Below, piece by piece: positions 48,562-57,325 of a stretch of 64,000 nt of DNA (within the stretch, counting starts at the first letter, position 1; every line of letters starts with the position of its first letter). This DNA is from Spongiactinospora sp. TRM90649 (GTDB taxonomy: Bacteria > Actinomycetota > Actinomycetes > Streptosporangiales > Streptosporangiaceae): contig NZ_JARLTC010000005.1 of NCBI RefSeq assembly GCF_029382225.1, forward strand, positions 248,001-312,000, in the 5' to 3' direction. A program made the position numbers and the translations under genes. Below the pieces are notes generated by a model that saw nothing but the letters and a program-made list of their open reading frames with translations, did not search any database and had not been told where the DNA came from.

Positions 48562-49953
48562 TCAACTATTAACACAAGATGAGAAATCCTCGCCGGGCAG
48601 TCTCAGCCACGCCTCGGTGCCGCCGCCCTCGGCGTTGCTCAGGCCGGCCTCGCCGCCCGCCTCACGGGCCACCTGCGCCACGATGGCCAGCCCCAGCCCG
48701 GAACCGGGCAGGCTGCGGGCCGAGGGCGAGCGCCAGAACCGGTCGAAGACGTGCAGGAGATCTTCGTCAGGGACGCCGGGGCCGTGGTCGCGGACGGTGA
48801 GCAGGCCGCCGTGCAGCCGCACCTCCACGGTGCCGCCGGGCGGGCTGAACTTGACCGCGTTGTCGAGCAGGTTGATCACGGCCCTGGAAAGGGTGACGGC
48901 GTGGCCGGTGACGTGCCAGGGCGACAGGTCGGCGGTGACGCGCACGGCGGGCGCCCGCAGCCGCGCCCGCGCCACGGCGGCGCCCACCACCTCGTGGAAG
49001 GCGACGTCTTCGCCCGGCTCGGTCTCGTCTTCCGGCCTGGCGAGCTGGAGCAGGTCGCCGACCAGCGTGGACAGTTCCTCGAACTGGGCCTTCAGGCTGC
49101 CCAGCAGGCGGCGCTTGGCCGCCGGGTCGAGGGGGCGGCCGGTGTGCTCGCTGCGCAGCAGCAGGTCGATGTTGGCGCGCAGGCTGGTGAGGGGGGTGCG
49201 CAGCTCGTGCCCGGCGTCGGCGATGAGCCGCCGCTGCCGGTCGCGGGAGCGGGCCAGCGCGCTGGTCATGGAGTTGAACGAGGCCCCGAGGCGGGCGATC
49301 TCGTCGGTGCCCTCGACGGGGATGCGGGTGGCGAGGTCGCCGGTGTGGCCGACGTGCTCGACGGCGCGGGTGAGCTTGCCGACGGGGCGCAGCGCCGTGC
49401 GGGAGACCAGCAGCCCGACGGAGGCGGCGCCCACGACCCCGAGGGCCGTGACGAACGCCAGCAGCCCGGCCAGACCGGCCAGCATGGTGTCGAGCTCGCT
49501 CAGCGACCGGGACTCCATCACGGCGACGCCCGGCGCGATCTGCTGGGTCTTGATCCGCACGGCCACGCCGGTGTCGGTGACGCCGTCCGTGATCATCTTG
49601 CCGCCGTCGGCGGCGATCCGCCGGTCGGCCGGGGAGACCGGGATGCCGGTGGGGCTGAGCACGCAGCGCCGGCCGTCATTCGCGTAGACGATCTGCAGCG
49701 GCGGGACGTAGGCCCGCAGCGGGCCGCCGCCCGAGGGGCTGGGCTCGGCGCAGTACCGCAGGATCATCGCGATGTCCTCGGCGCGCTTCTTGGCGCCCTG
49801 CGGACCGGGCGGGCCCTGCAGCGAGCGGTCGAGCTGCTTGAGCATCTCGCCGCGCACGATGAGCCAGCAGGCCCCCGCCGACACCGCGACCGCCACCGCC
49901 ACCGCCAGGGCGACCAGCACGGTCAGCCGGGAGCGGAGGGTGCGTCCGATCAT
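48562..49953 (-). CDS. HAMP-domain sensor histidine kinase (OmpR-type partner)
   Basis: A 463-residue classical kinase. Two helices (LTVLVALAVAVAVAVSAGACWLIV at about 8-30 and LAGLLAFVTALGVVGAASVGLLVS near 165) flank an extracellular domain of about 130 residues. HAMP follows (RTALRPVGKLTRAVEHV), then HisKA with ADAGHELRTPLTSLRANID (phospho-His) and HATPase motifs (VINLLDNAVKFSPPGG, VRDHGPGVPDEDLLHVFDRFWR, GSGLGLAIVAQVA). ATG 49953 overlaps the response-regulator stop by 4 bases. It is followed by glycosyltransferase genes, so envelope state is a likely signal. Confidence 0.92.
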   Translation of the reverse strand: MIGRTLRSRLTVLVALAVAVAVAVSAGACWLIVRGEMLKQLDRSLQGPPGPQGAKKRAEDIAMILRYCAEPSPSGGGPLRAYVPPLQIVYANDGRRCVLSPTGIPVSPADRRIAADGGKMITDGVTDTGVAVRIKTQQIAPGVAVMESRSLSELDTMLAGLAGLLAFVTALGVVGAASVGLLVSRTALRPVGKLTRAVEHVGHTGDLATRIPVEGTDEIARLGASFNSMTSALARSRDRQRRLIADAGHELRTPLTSLRANIDLLLRSEHTGRPLDPAAKRRLLGSLKAQFEELSTLVGDLLQLARPEDETEPGEDVAFHEVVGAAVARARLRAPAVRVTADLSPWHVTGHAVTLSRAVINLLDNAVKFSPPGGTVEVRLHGGLLTVRDHGPGVPDEDLLHVFDRFWRSPSARSLPGSGLGLAIVAQVAREAGGEAGLSNAEGGGTEAWLRLPGEDFSSCVNS

Positions 49954-50651
49954 GGCGCGGCCCGCAGCACGTAGCCCACGCCGCGCACGGTGTGGATGAT
50001 CCTGGGCAGCCCGGCGGCCTCGGTCTTGCGCCGCAGGTACATCACGTAGACGTCGAGGGAGTTGGAGGCCGGCTCGAAGTCGAAGCCCCACACCTCGCTG
50101 AGGATCTGCTCGCGGGTGAGCACCTGGCGGGGGTGGACCAGGAAGAACTCCAGCAGCAGGTACTCGGTGCGGGTGAGCTCAAGCGCCCGCCCGGCCCGGC
50201 TGACCTGCCTGCCCGCGGTGTCCATCCGCAGGTCGCCGAAGACCAGCACGCACTCGTCGGAGTCGGCGCCAGGACCGGCGGGGGGCTCGCCGCGCCGCAG
50301 CAGCGCCCGCACCCGCGCCAGCAGCTCGTCCAGCTCGAACGGTTTGACCAGGTAGTCGTCGGCGCCCGCGTCGAGGCCGGTCACGCGGTCGCCGACGGCC
50401 TCCCTGGCGGTCAGCATGAGCACCGGCACGCGGTTGCCCGAGGCCCGCAGGCGACGGCAGGCGGTGAGCCCGTCGACCCGCGGCATCATCACGTCGAGGA
50501 GCACCGCGTCGTAGCGCTCCGTGGCCAGCACTTCCAGTGCGGCCTGCCCGTCGGAGGCGAGGCCCACGGAGTATCCCTCGAACTCCAGGCTGGCCTGGAG
50601 GGCTTCTCGCAGTGCGGGCTCATCGTCCACGACCAGTACACGCGCTGTCAC
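49950..50651 (-). CDS. OmpR/PhoB-family response regulator
   Basis: A 233-residue regulator. The receiver has VLVVDDEPALREAL, phospho-acceptor Asp in AVLLDVMMPRVDGL, LTAREAVGDRVTGLDAGADDYLVKPFELDELLAR with the switch Thr and Lys. The winged-helix domain (about 130-230) has ELTRTEYLLLEFFLVHPRQVLTREQILSEVWG and the terminal HTVRGVGYVLR. GTG start at 50651. Paired by a 4-base overlap with the HAMP kinase. First gene of the five-gene glycosyltransferase operon, though a minus-strand FAD oxidoreductase ends only 39 bases upstream. Confidence 0.93.
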   Translation of the reverse strand: MTARVLVVDDEPALREALQASLEFEGYSVGLASDGQAALEVLATERYDAVLLDVMMPRVDGLTACRRLRASGNRVPVLMLTAREAVGDRVTGLDAGADDYLVKPFELDELLARVRALLRRGEPPAGPGADSDECVLVFGDLRMDTAGRQVSRAGRALELTRTEYLLLEFFLVHPRQVLTREQILSEVWGFDFEPASNSLDVYVMYLRRKTEAAGLPRIIHTVRGVGYVLRAAP

Positions 50652-50690
50652 GTGTCGAAGTTAGCCGGAGCTGATGAGAATCCGGTTAAG

Positions 50691-52259
50691 TCAGCCCGTC
50701 GAGGTCAGGGAGGTCACCCCCCCCCCGCCGAGCACGGCCATGGCCGCGTTGTGGCCGGGGATGCCGCTGACGCCGCCGCCCCGTCTCGCGCCCGCGCCGC
50801 ACAGCAGGATCCTGTCGTGGGCGGTCTCTACGCCCCATCCGCCGAGCTCGCCCGGTTCCTCCGCGAACGGCCAGGACAGGTCGCGGTGGAAGATGTGGCC
50901 GCCGGGGAGCCCTGCTTCGCGTTCCAGGTCCACGGGCGTCTTGGCCTCCAGGCACGGCGTGCCGTCCGGGCGGCGCAGCAGGCAGTCCTCGATCGGCTCG
51001 GCGAGCACCGAGCCGAGGGACGCGAGCGTCGCGGCGAGCGCGGCGCGGCGCGAGCCCTCCGGGTCCGCGCGGAACAGCCGTGCGGGCATGTGCAGGCCGA
51101 ACAGGGTCAGCGTGTGCGCGCCCGCCGCGCGCAGCTCCGGGCCGAGGATCGACGGGTCGGTCAGGGAGTGACAGTAGACCTCGGCGGGCGGCAGGGCGGG
51201 AACGCGCCCCGCCGACGCCTGGGCGTGGGCCTCGGCGAGCCGGCCCGCCGTCTCGTTGATGTGGAAGGTGCCGCCGAACGCCTCGGCGGCGGTGACGGCC
51301 GGGTCGCGCAGCCTCGGCAGCCTGGACAGCACCATGTTGACCTTGAGCTGCGCCCCTTCGGCCGGGGGCGGCTCCTCCCCCAGCCACCGGGCCAGTACGC
51401 CGGGCGGCACCGCCGCGAGGACCCGCTCGCCGGTGACGGCGTGCTCGCCGGTCTCGTCGGCGAAGGTCACCTCGCCGTCCGGATCGACGGCCAGCACCTC
51501 GGCCCCGGTGCGGATCTCCGCGCCCGCCGACCGCGCCGCGTCCGCGAGGGCGCCCGACACCGCGCCCATGCCGCCGACCGGCACGTTCCAGTCGCCGGTG
51601 CCGTCGCCGATCACGTGGTAGAGGAAGCAGCGGTTGGCGAGCAGGCCGGGGTCGCGAGGGTCGGCGAAGGTGCCGATCAGCGAGTCGGTGAGCACCACGC
51701 CGCGCACCGCGTCGTGCGCGAAGCGCTCCTCCACGACCTCGCCGACCGGCCGTTCGAACAGGTCGCGCCACGCCTCGGCGCCGACCAGCACGCGCATCGC
51801 GGCGCGGTCGGTGAGCGGTTCCAGCAGGGTGGGAGCGACGCGCTCGGCCACATGGGCGGTCCGGCCGTAGAACTCGCGCCACGCGGCGTGGTCGGCGTCG
51901 CCGCCGGTCACGGCCGCGAAGGAGGCGGCGGTCCTGGCCTCGTCGCCGCCGTCCACGAGCAGGCCGGTGTCCCCTAGCGGCGTGTAGGAGGCGTATCGGC
52001 GGCGGCGCAGCTCCAGCCGCAGGCCGAGGTCGCGGACGATCTTCGAAGGGAGCAGGCTGACCAGGTAGGAGTAGCGCGAAAGGCGTGCGTCCACACCGGG
52101 GAACACCTGGGCGGAGACGGCCAGCCCGCCGACGTGGTCGAGGCGTTCGAGAACCAGGACGCGCCTGCCCGCTCGCGCCAGGTACGCGGCGGCGGTGAGC
52201 CCGTTGTGCCCGCCACCAGCGATAATCACGTCATAGCGGGAATACCGGTCACTCCGCAT
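50691..52259 (-). CDS. PYROXD2/phytoene-desaturase-like FAD oxidoreductase
   Basis: A 522-residue flavoenzyme. The N-terminal dinucleotide fold is YDVIIAGGGHNGLTAAAYLARAG followed by VLVLERLDHVGGLA. The middle holds VPVGGMGAVSGALADAARSAGAEI, typical of carotenoid-desaturase-like enzymes. The end has LCGAGARRGGGVSGIPGHNAAMAVLG, the second FAD-binding motif. No carotenoid genes are nearby, so it is more like the PYROXD2/NAD(P)-FAD group of unknown substrate. A run of ten C on the plus strand (50717-50726) lies within the last codons (GGGG), making the C-terminal ten residues length-sensitive. ATG 52259 has no strong ribosome-binding site. Confidence 0.86.
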   Translation of the reverse strand: MRSDRYSRYDVIIAGGGHNGLTAAAYLARAGRRVLVLERLDHVGGLAVSAQVFPGVDARLSRYSYLVSLLPSKIVRDLGLRLELRRRRYASYTPLGDTGLLVDGGDEARTAASFAAVTGGDADHAAWREFYGRTAHVAERVAPTLLEPLTDRAAMRVLVGAEAWRDLFERPVGEVVEERFAHDAVRGVVLTDSLIGTFADPRDPGLLANRCFLYHVIGDGTGDWNVPVGGMGAVSGALADAARSAGAEIRTGAEVLAVDPDGEVTFADETGEHAVTGERVLAAVPPGVLARWLGEEPPPAEGAQLKVNMVLSRLPRLRDPAVTAAEAFGGTFHINETAGRLAEAHAQASAGRVPALPPAEVYCHSLTDPSILGPELRAAGAHTLTLFGLHMPARLFRADPEGSRRAALAATLASLGSVLAEPIEDCLLRRPDGTPCLEAKTPVDLEREAGLPGGHIFHRDLSWPFAEEPGELGGWGVETAHDRILLCGAGARRGGGVSGIPGHNAAMAVLGGGGVTSLTSTG

Positions 52260-52422
52260 GTCGCGCACCCTAACATCCTCAAAGGCCCGGCCCTCGCGTC
52301 GTGGCGTGTGGACGCCGCCCGGCGTCCGTCCATAATCTGCTCGCCTGCGAGCGGAATCCTGCGAGCGCAACACCGCAGCCGATCCCAGGTCAGAACGGTC
52401 CGCGAAGGAGCACTCACCACCG

Positions 52423-53352
52423 ATGCCGATGAGCGCAGAGCCCGCCGTACGCCTGTCCGCCGAGGTCGCCGCGGCCATCGACCGGGGAGCCCCGGTGGTG
52501 GCACTGGAGTCAACGATCATCTCCCATGGCCTGCCGCGCCCGCGCAACCTCTCGGTGGCGCGGGAGCTGGAGGAGATCGTCCGGGCGGAGGGGGCGGTGC
52601 CGGCGACCACGGCGGTCCTCGACGGCGTGCCCAGGGTGGGCCTCTCCGAGGCCGAGCTGGAACACGTGGCCGCCGAGCCGGGGATGCGCAAGCTCGGCAG
52701 GCGCGACCTGCCACTCGCCGTCGCGCTGCGGGTGAGCGGGGCGACGACGGTGTCGGCGACCGCGTTCCTGGCCGCCCGCGCCGGTGTCCGCGTGTTCGCC
52801 ACCGGCGGGCTTGGCGGGGTCCACCGGGGCTGGACCGAGGACCAGGACGAGTCCGCCGACCTCGACACGCTGAGCCGTACCGCGATCACCGTGGTCTGCG
52901 CGGGGGTGAAGTCGATCCTGGACGTGCCCGCCACGCTCCAGCGGATGGAGACCCGGGGCATCACCGTGGTGGCCTACCGCAGCGACACCTTCCCCGGGTT
53001 CTATCTGAACAGCTCGGGGGTGCCGGTGGACTGGCGGATCGAGTCGCCGGGCGAGGCCGCGGCGATCATGGCCGCGGGCGACGCCCTGGGCGGCGACGAC
53101 GCCGCGCTCATCGTGGCCAACCCGGTCCCGGTCGCCGAACAGCTCGACCCCGTGCTGCACGACCGCGTCCTCGCCGAGGCGCTCGCGGAGGCGGGCAAGG
53201 CCGGGATCAGCGGCCAGGCGATCACGCCGTTCCTGCTGCAGTACCTGGTCAACGGCACCGAGGGGGCGTCGCTTGAGGCGAACCTGGCCGCCGTCCGGGG
53301 CAACGCCCGGCTGGCCGCCCGGATCGCCGCGGCCTACGCCGCGAAGGACTGA
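52423..53352 (+). CDS. psuG: Pseudouridine-5'-phosphate glycosidase
   Basis: A 309-residue enzyme that splits pseudouridine 5'-phosphate into uracil and ribose 5-phosphate. ALESTIISHGLPRPRNL near residue 27, GATTVSATAFLAARAGVRVFATGGLGGVHRG near 105-135 and VVAYRSDTFPGFYLNSSG near 185 are the family's core; KSILDVPATLQRMETRG provides the catalytic Lys region. GAAGGAG lies 12 bases before ATG 52423. The downstream pseudouridine kinase gene begins 5 bases after the stop, giving a complete degradation pair as in E. coli psuG-psuK. No pseudouridine transporter gene is adjacent. Confidence 0.95.
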   Translation: MPMSAEPAVRLSAEVAAAIDRGAPVVALESTIISHGLPRPRNLSVARELEEIVRAEGAVPATTAVLDGVPRVGLSEAELEHVAAEPGMRKLGRRDLPLAVALRVSGATTVSATAFLAARAGVRVFATGGLGGVHRGWTEDQDESADLDTLSRTAITVVCAGVKSILDVPATLQRMETRGITVVAYRSDTFPGFYLNSSGVPVDWRIESPGEAAAIMAAGDALGGDDAALIVANPVPVAEQLDPVLHDRVLAEALAEAGKAGISGQAITPFLLQYLVNGTEGASLEANLAAVRGNARLAARIAAAYAAKD

Positions 53353-53357
53353 CCGCG

Positions 53358-54317
53358 ATGCCGGGGCGGGCCGCCCCCGCCGGAGGACTCCTGGTGATCG
53401 GCGACGTCGTCACCGACGTCGTCGTCCGTCCCCGGGGGCAGCTCTCGGACGGCGGCCCGGACGGGGCCGCGTACATCCGTGTACGGGCCGGTGGGTCGGG
53501 GGCGAACACCGCCTGCTGGGCGGCGCGGTTCGGGGCCGACGTGCGGTTCCTGGGCCGCGCGGGGGCCGACGGCGCCGGGTGGCACACCGAGGAGCTCGCC
53601 GGGGCGGGCGTCCGGCCGCACGTGCGGATCGATCCGGACGCGCCGACCGCCGTGGTGATCGCGCTCATCGACGCGAGCGGCGAGCGCTCCATGCTCACCG
53701 ACCGGGGCGCCGGTGAACGGCTCGGGCCGGGCGACTGGGACGACGCGCTGCTCGACGGAGTCGCCCGGCTCCACGTCTCCGGATACACCCTGTTCAGCGG
53801 GCAGGGCCTGGCGCTGGCCAGGTCGGCGATGGAGCGGGCCGCCGGGCTCGGCGTGGCGATCAGCGTGGACCCCGCCTCCACCGGCCCGCTGCGCGCGTTC
53901 GGCGTGGAGCGCTTCCTGGCGGAGACCGCCCTCGCCGGGCTGGTCTTTCCCAACCTCGTTGAGGCCCTGCTGCTGAGCGGCCGCTCCGACGCGCGCGGCG
54001 CGGCGGAAACGCTCTCCGAACGGTACGGCACAGCGGTCGTGAAAGTGGGCCCGGACGGCGCGCTGCTGGCCGGAAACGGGCGGATTCTCGCGCGCTCCCC
54101 CGGCCTCGGCGTGACCGTCACGGACTCCACCGGTGCCGGAGACGCCTTCGCCGCCGGATATCTCGTCGCCAGGATGGCGGGCGCCGGCGACGAGATATCC
54201 CTGGTCGCGGGCTGCCGGGCGGGAGCGGAGGCCGTGACGACGGTGGGCGGGAGGCCCCAGATACGCCATTCGCCCGATTCCACAGCCAACGAGCTTTACC
54301 CTATTGACACCAATTGA
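53358..54317 (+). CDS. psuK: PfkB-family carbohydrate kinase, probable pseudouridine kinase
   Basis: A 319-residue ribokinase-fold kinase. LLVIGDVVTDVVVRPRGQL begins the fold, VRAGGSGANTACWAARFGADV is the first PfkB signature (about residues 43-62), and TDSTGAGDAFAAGYLVARM near 258 holds the catalytic Asp. Its gene follows psuG by 5 bases, so phosphorylation of pseudouridine to its 5'-phosphate is the inferred reaction. Family sequence alone would leave the sugar open. The C-terminal 20 residues are divergent. Confidence 0.88.
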   Translation: MPGRAAPAGGLLVIGDVVTDVVVRPRGQLSDGGPDGAAYIRVRAGGSGANTACWAARFGADVRFLGRAGADGAGWHTEELAGAGVRPHVRIDPDAPTAVVIALIDASGERSMLTDRGAGERLGPGDWDDALLDGVARLHVSGYTLFSGQGLALARSAMERAAGLGVAISVDPASTGPLRAFGVERFLAETALAGLVFPNLVEALLLSGRSDARGAAETLSERYGTAVVKVGPDGALLAGNGRILARSPGLGVTVTDSTGAGDAFAAGYLVARMAGAGDEISLVAGCRAGAEAVTTVGGRPQIRHSPDSTANELYPIDTN

Positions 54318-54381
54318 TAGCTTGCGGCGTAGGCTGCACCATTAGCCACACGCGTCACTCTGGGGAGGTTGCGGTCTGCCG

Positions 54382-56307
54382 ATGGACGCCGAGTCATCGA
54401 TCTGCCTGAGCGATCTGGTTCCGGCTCTGCGCTGGAGCCGGCCCAAGCAGGTCGCCGAAGTTCTCGCCGACCCCCGGCTGCCTTCTGGCTGGTGGGCCTC
54501 TGTGACGCTGCCCCGCGCCATCGCCGTGATGGGGCTGGACTGGCTCTGCGACCGGCTCGCGCGCCTGTCGGCCTCCCGCTGGGATCACCTCCCGCTGGCG
54601 GACGTGGTGCCCGCGCTCCACACGCTCGGCGCGCCCGAGCTCGCCCGCTGGCCGGGTCAGGCCCGTGCCGTGGTGGAACGGCTGGGCGGCTGGCCGCACC
54701 TGTGCCGCCTCACGCCCGGCGACCTCGCCACTCCGGCCGCGGCCGCGTCTGCTCCGCTGGAGCTCGTGGTGGGGGCCGTCTTCCACGAGGTGCTGACGCG
54801 GATCCCCACGCATCCCTCGGTCGGCGGGGCCGCCGCGCCAACGGCCCAGGCGGCACAGGCGGCGGGGGCCGCGCAGGCCCAGACCGCGCAGCCGCAGCAG
54901 GCCGCCCAGCAGACGGGCCAGCAGCAAGCCCAAAGGCAGACCCAGCCGCCAGGCCAGCAACAAGGCCAACAGCAAGCCCAGCAACAGTCACCGCAGCAGC
55001 CGCACCCGCAGGCTCAGCAGCAGGCCCAGGGCCAGCAGCACCCTCAGCGCCAGCAGCAGCCGCACTCGCAGGGCCAGCAGGAGACGCAGCCCACCGCGGG
55101 CGGCGCGCCGCTGCCCACCCGGCGGCCCGCGGCACCGCAGGCCGCTCCCCAGCAGGCGCAGCCCGCACCCGCGGCCCAGCAGCTGCCCCCGCACCCCGCC
55201 CCGACGCCCGACACGGCCGCCGCGGCGAGCACGGAGTTCCCGCTCATCGCGCTGGTGGACGGCCTGCTGCGCGGCTGGGAGCCGCTGGAGCAGGCGGTCG
55301 CCGTGGAGCGGCTGTTCGCGGCCGACCCGATCAGCCTGCGCGCCCTCGCGCACCGGCTCGGCGTGGACCGCGAGATGCTGTCCCAGGCCCAGCGCAGGGC
55401 CGAGGAGCGCGTGCTGCACTGGCTGCGCTCCCCCGACTCCTCCGCGCTCACCGGCCACCTGTTCCGCCTGACCGAGTGGCTGGGCGCGGCGGCGACCGAG
55501 GAGCAGCTCGTCGGCGCCGACCCGGCGCACCCGGTCGTGGTGCCGATACTGCGCACCCAGCTCTGGCGCGTCCTGGTCACCCTGATGCCCGACCGTCGTC
55601 TCCAGGACGGCTGGCTCGTGGTCGGCGACCTCGGCGGGCTGCGCGACCGCACCCGTCAGATGCTGGCGGGCAAGCCCTCCGACGCCGACGTGGTGGAGAT
55701 GCTGGCCCAGCTCGGCATCCGGTCCCACTCGGCCAGGGCGTGGCTGGACTCCCTGCACACCGCCACCCCCGCGCACGAGGCCGCCAGGCACGAGCACGAG
55801 GCGCTGGCGGGAGCGTCCGGTCCCGGGTCCTCCAAGCCGCTGCCGCGCCGTACGCCCGGAGTCAACGGGCACAACCGCGAGGGACGGCCGGTCCCGCAGG
55901 TCAATCCCGCCTCGATCGACCCGAGCGCCGCGCTGGCGACCCTGTCCGCGCTGTCGGGCAGCGGGCGCCCGCACCTCACCCCCGGACAGCGGGCCGGGGC
56001 GCCCTCGGCGCCGCCGCCCAGCCCGACGTCCGACCCGCGCCGCTGGCAGCGGATCGAGGTCACCAGCGAGCACCTGCGGGGCGAGCCGGTGGCCGTGCCC
56101 GAGGGCTACGCGGCGCAGCTCGGCATGCGTCCGGGCACGCTGCTGTCGGTGACCGGGCCAGGTGACAACGCGGTGGTGCTGGTCTGGCGCGACCGCCAGC
56201 CGGTGTTCGACTCGCTGCAGCCGGTGCTGATGCGGCTCAACGCGCGGCCCGGCGACCAGGTCTATGTGACGGTGGACGGCTACCGCCTCGACGCGCAGCT
56301 CACCTGA
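54382..56307 (+). CDS. Large Gln-rich protein with central HTH-like segment, unknown
   Basis: A 641-residue cytoplasmic protein with no family I recognise. Residues 1-150 are a folded, Trp-containing domain (SDLVPALRWSRPKQVAEVLADP, WWASVTLPRAIAVMGLDWL). Residues about 160-240 are extremely rich in Gln, Ala and Pro (runs of QQ and PQQ), a low-complexity disordered stretch. Residues about 285-345 contain a sigma-region-4-like helix-turn-helix (DPISLRALAHRLGVDREMLSQAQRR). A C-terminal domain (from about 555) begins RWQRIEVTSEHLRGEPVAVPEGYAAQLGMRPG. It may be a developmental or stress regulator, but this is inference. The stop overlaps the convergent LLM gene by 8 bases. Confidence 0.82.
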   Translation: MDAESSICLSDLVPALRWSRPKQVAEVLADPRLPSGWWASVTLPRAIAVMGLDWLCDRLARLSASRWDHLPLADVVPALHTLGAPELARWPGQARAVVERLGGWPHLCRLTPGDLATPAAAASAPLELVVGAVFHEVLTRIPTHPSVGGAAAPTAQAAQAAGAAQAQTAQPQQAAQQTGQQQAQRQTQPPGQQQGQQQAQQQSPQQPHPQAQQQAQGQQHPQRQQQPHSQGQQETQPTAGGAPLPTRRPAAPQAAPQQAQPAPAAQQLPPHPAPTPDTAAAASTEFPLIALVDGLLRGWEPLEQAVAVERLFAADPISLRALAHRLGVDREMLSQAQRRAEERVLHWLRSPDSSALTGHLFRLTEWLGAAATEEQLVGADPAHPVVVPILRTQLWRVLVTLMPDRRLQDGWLVVGDLGGLRDRTRQMLAGKPSDADVVEMLAQLGIRSHSARAWLDSLHTATPAHEAARHEHEALAGASGPGSSKPLPRRTPGVNGHNREGRPVPQVNPASIDPSAALATLSALSGSGRPHLTPGQRAGAPSAPPPSPTSDPRRWQRIEVTSEHLRGEPVAVPEGYAAQLGMRPGTLLSVTGPGDNAVVLVWRDRQPVFDSLQPVLMRLNARPGDQVYVTVDGYRLDAQLT

Positions 56308-57145
56308 CCAGGCATTCCTCCGGCATCGGGTGGTTGGCGGCGAAGTCGTCCATCGCGCGGCGCACGGCGTCCAGGTCGGCGGGACGGGTGGCCAGCACGA
56401 TCCTGGTCACCCCGACGCGTTCGGCGGCCTCGATCGTCGCCTGGTTCACGGCGGTCATCGGCAGGGTGACGGTGACCTCGATGGCGGCGGGGTCGCGCCC
56501 GGCGGATCGCGCGGCCTCGCGCATCACCCGGAGCGGCCCGCCGTCACCGTCGAGGTCGTCGAAGGGGAGGCCGCCCTGGGGGTGGAACCCATCGGCGAGC
56601 CGTCCGGCGCGGGTCGCGGACGCCGCGCTGTGCCCGCCCACGTGGATGGGCGGGCCGCCGGGGGTCACCGGCCGGGGATGGCTGCGGACCTCGCTGAAGC
56701 CGTAGAACTCGCCCGCGAAGGAGGCGGGGTTGTCGCGCCACAGGACGCGCAGCGCGGTGATGGCCTCGTCGGCCCGTCTGCCCCTGGTGGCGGGATCGAC
56801 GCCGAGCGCGCGGACCTCCTCGCGCACCGAGCCGACGCCGACCCCGATCGTCACCCGCCCGCGCGACAGCCGGTCGAGCGTGGCGACCCGTTTGGCCAGG
56901 TGCACGGGATGGTGCAGCGGGAGGATCAGGGCCGACGTGTGCAGGCGCACGTATGTCGTGTGCCCCGCTAGGAACGCGAGCGTCTCCAGCGCGTCGGGAA
57001 ACGCGGTGTCGTCGGGGAGCGCCAGGTGCTCACCGAGGTAGATCGACTCGAAACCGACGTCGTCTGCGTGCCGCGCGAACGCGGCCATCCACGACGGGTC
57101 CGTCACCACATCGGCGCCGTACGGCGGCAGGATGCCGAACCTCAT
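56300..57145 (-). CDS. LLM class F420-dependent oxidoreductase
   Basis: A 281-residue luciferase-like flavin/F420 oxidoreductase. ATG 57145 is chosen since GGGGAGGTG ends 7 bases upstream; further upstream sequence is unlike the family. MRFGILPPYGADV begins the TIM barrel, followed by ADDVGFESIYLGEHLALP, HPVHLAKRVATLDRLSRGRVTIGVGVGS and PIHVGGHSAASATRAGRLADGFHP, the typical LLM core. Substrate unknown; the TIGR03619-like group uses F420. Convergent with the Gln-rich protein gene by an 8-base overlap. Confidence 0.9.
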   Translation of the reverse strand: MRFGILPPYGADVVTDPSWMAAFARHADDVGFESIYLGEHLALPDDTAFPDALETLAFLAGHTTYVRLHTSALILPLHHPVHLAKRVATLDRLSRGRVTIGVGVGSVREEVRALGVDPATRGRRADEAITALRVLWRDNPASFAGEFYGFSEVRSHPRPVTPGGPPIHVGGHSAASATRAGRLADGFHPQGGLPFDDLDGDGGPLRVMREAARSAGRDPAAIEVTVTLPMTAVNQATIEAAERVGVTRIVLATRPADLDAVRRAMDDFAANHPMPEECLVR

Positions 57146-57325
57146 GCGACTACACCTCCCCACCCCTTCCCCCGTGCAGCCGGTATCCACTCGCCTCCGG
57201 ATCGTGATCCGGAAATCTCCCCCGATTGGTCCGAGTATCACCAGCCGCTCCGGAATTGACCATCCCCTATTTCCCGATATTTCCGGTTGAAGGGCTACGG
57301 TTACGGAGGGTGTAGGAAATGTGGA

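Noticed and set aside
50691..52259. Carotenoid biosynthesis gene (phytoene desaturase)
   Set aside because: No crtB, crtE or other carotenoid gene nearby, and the sequence fits the broader PYROXD2-like group.
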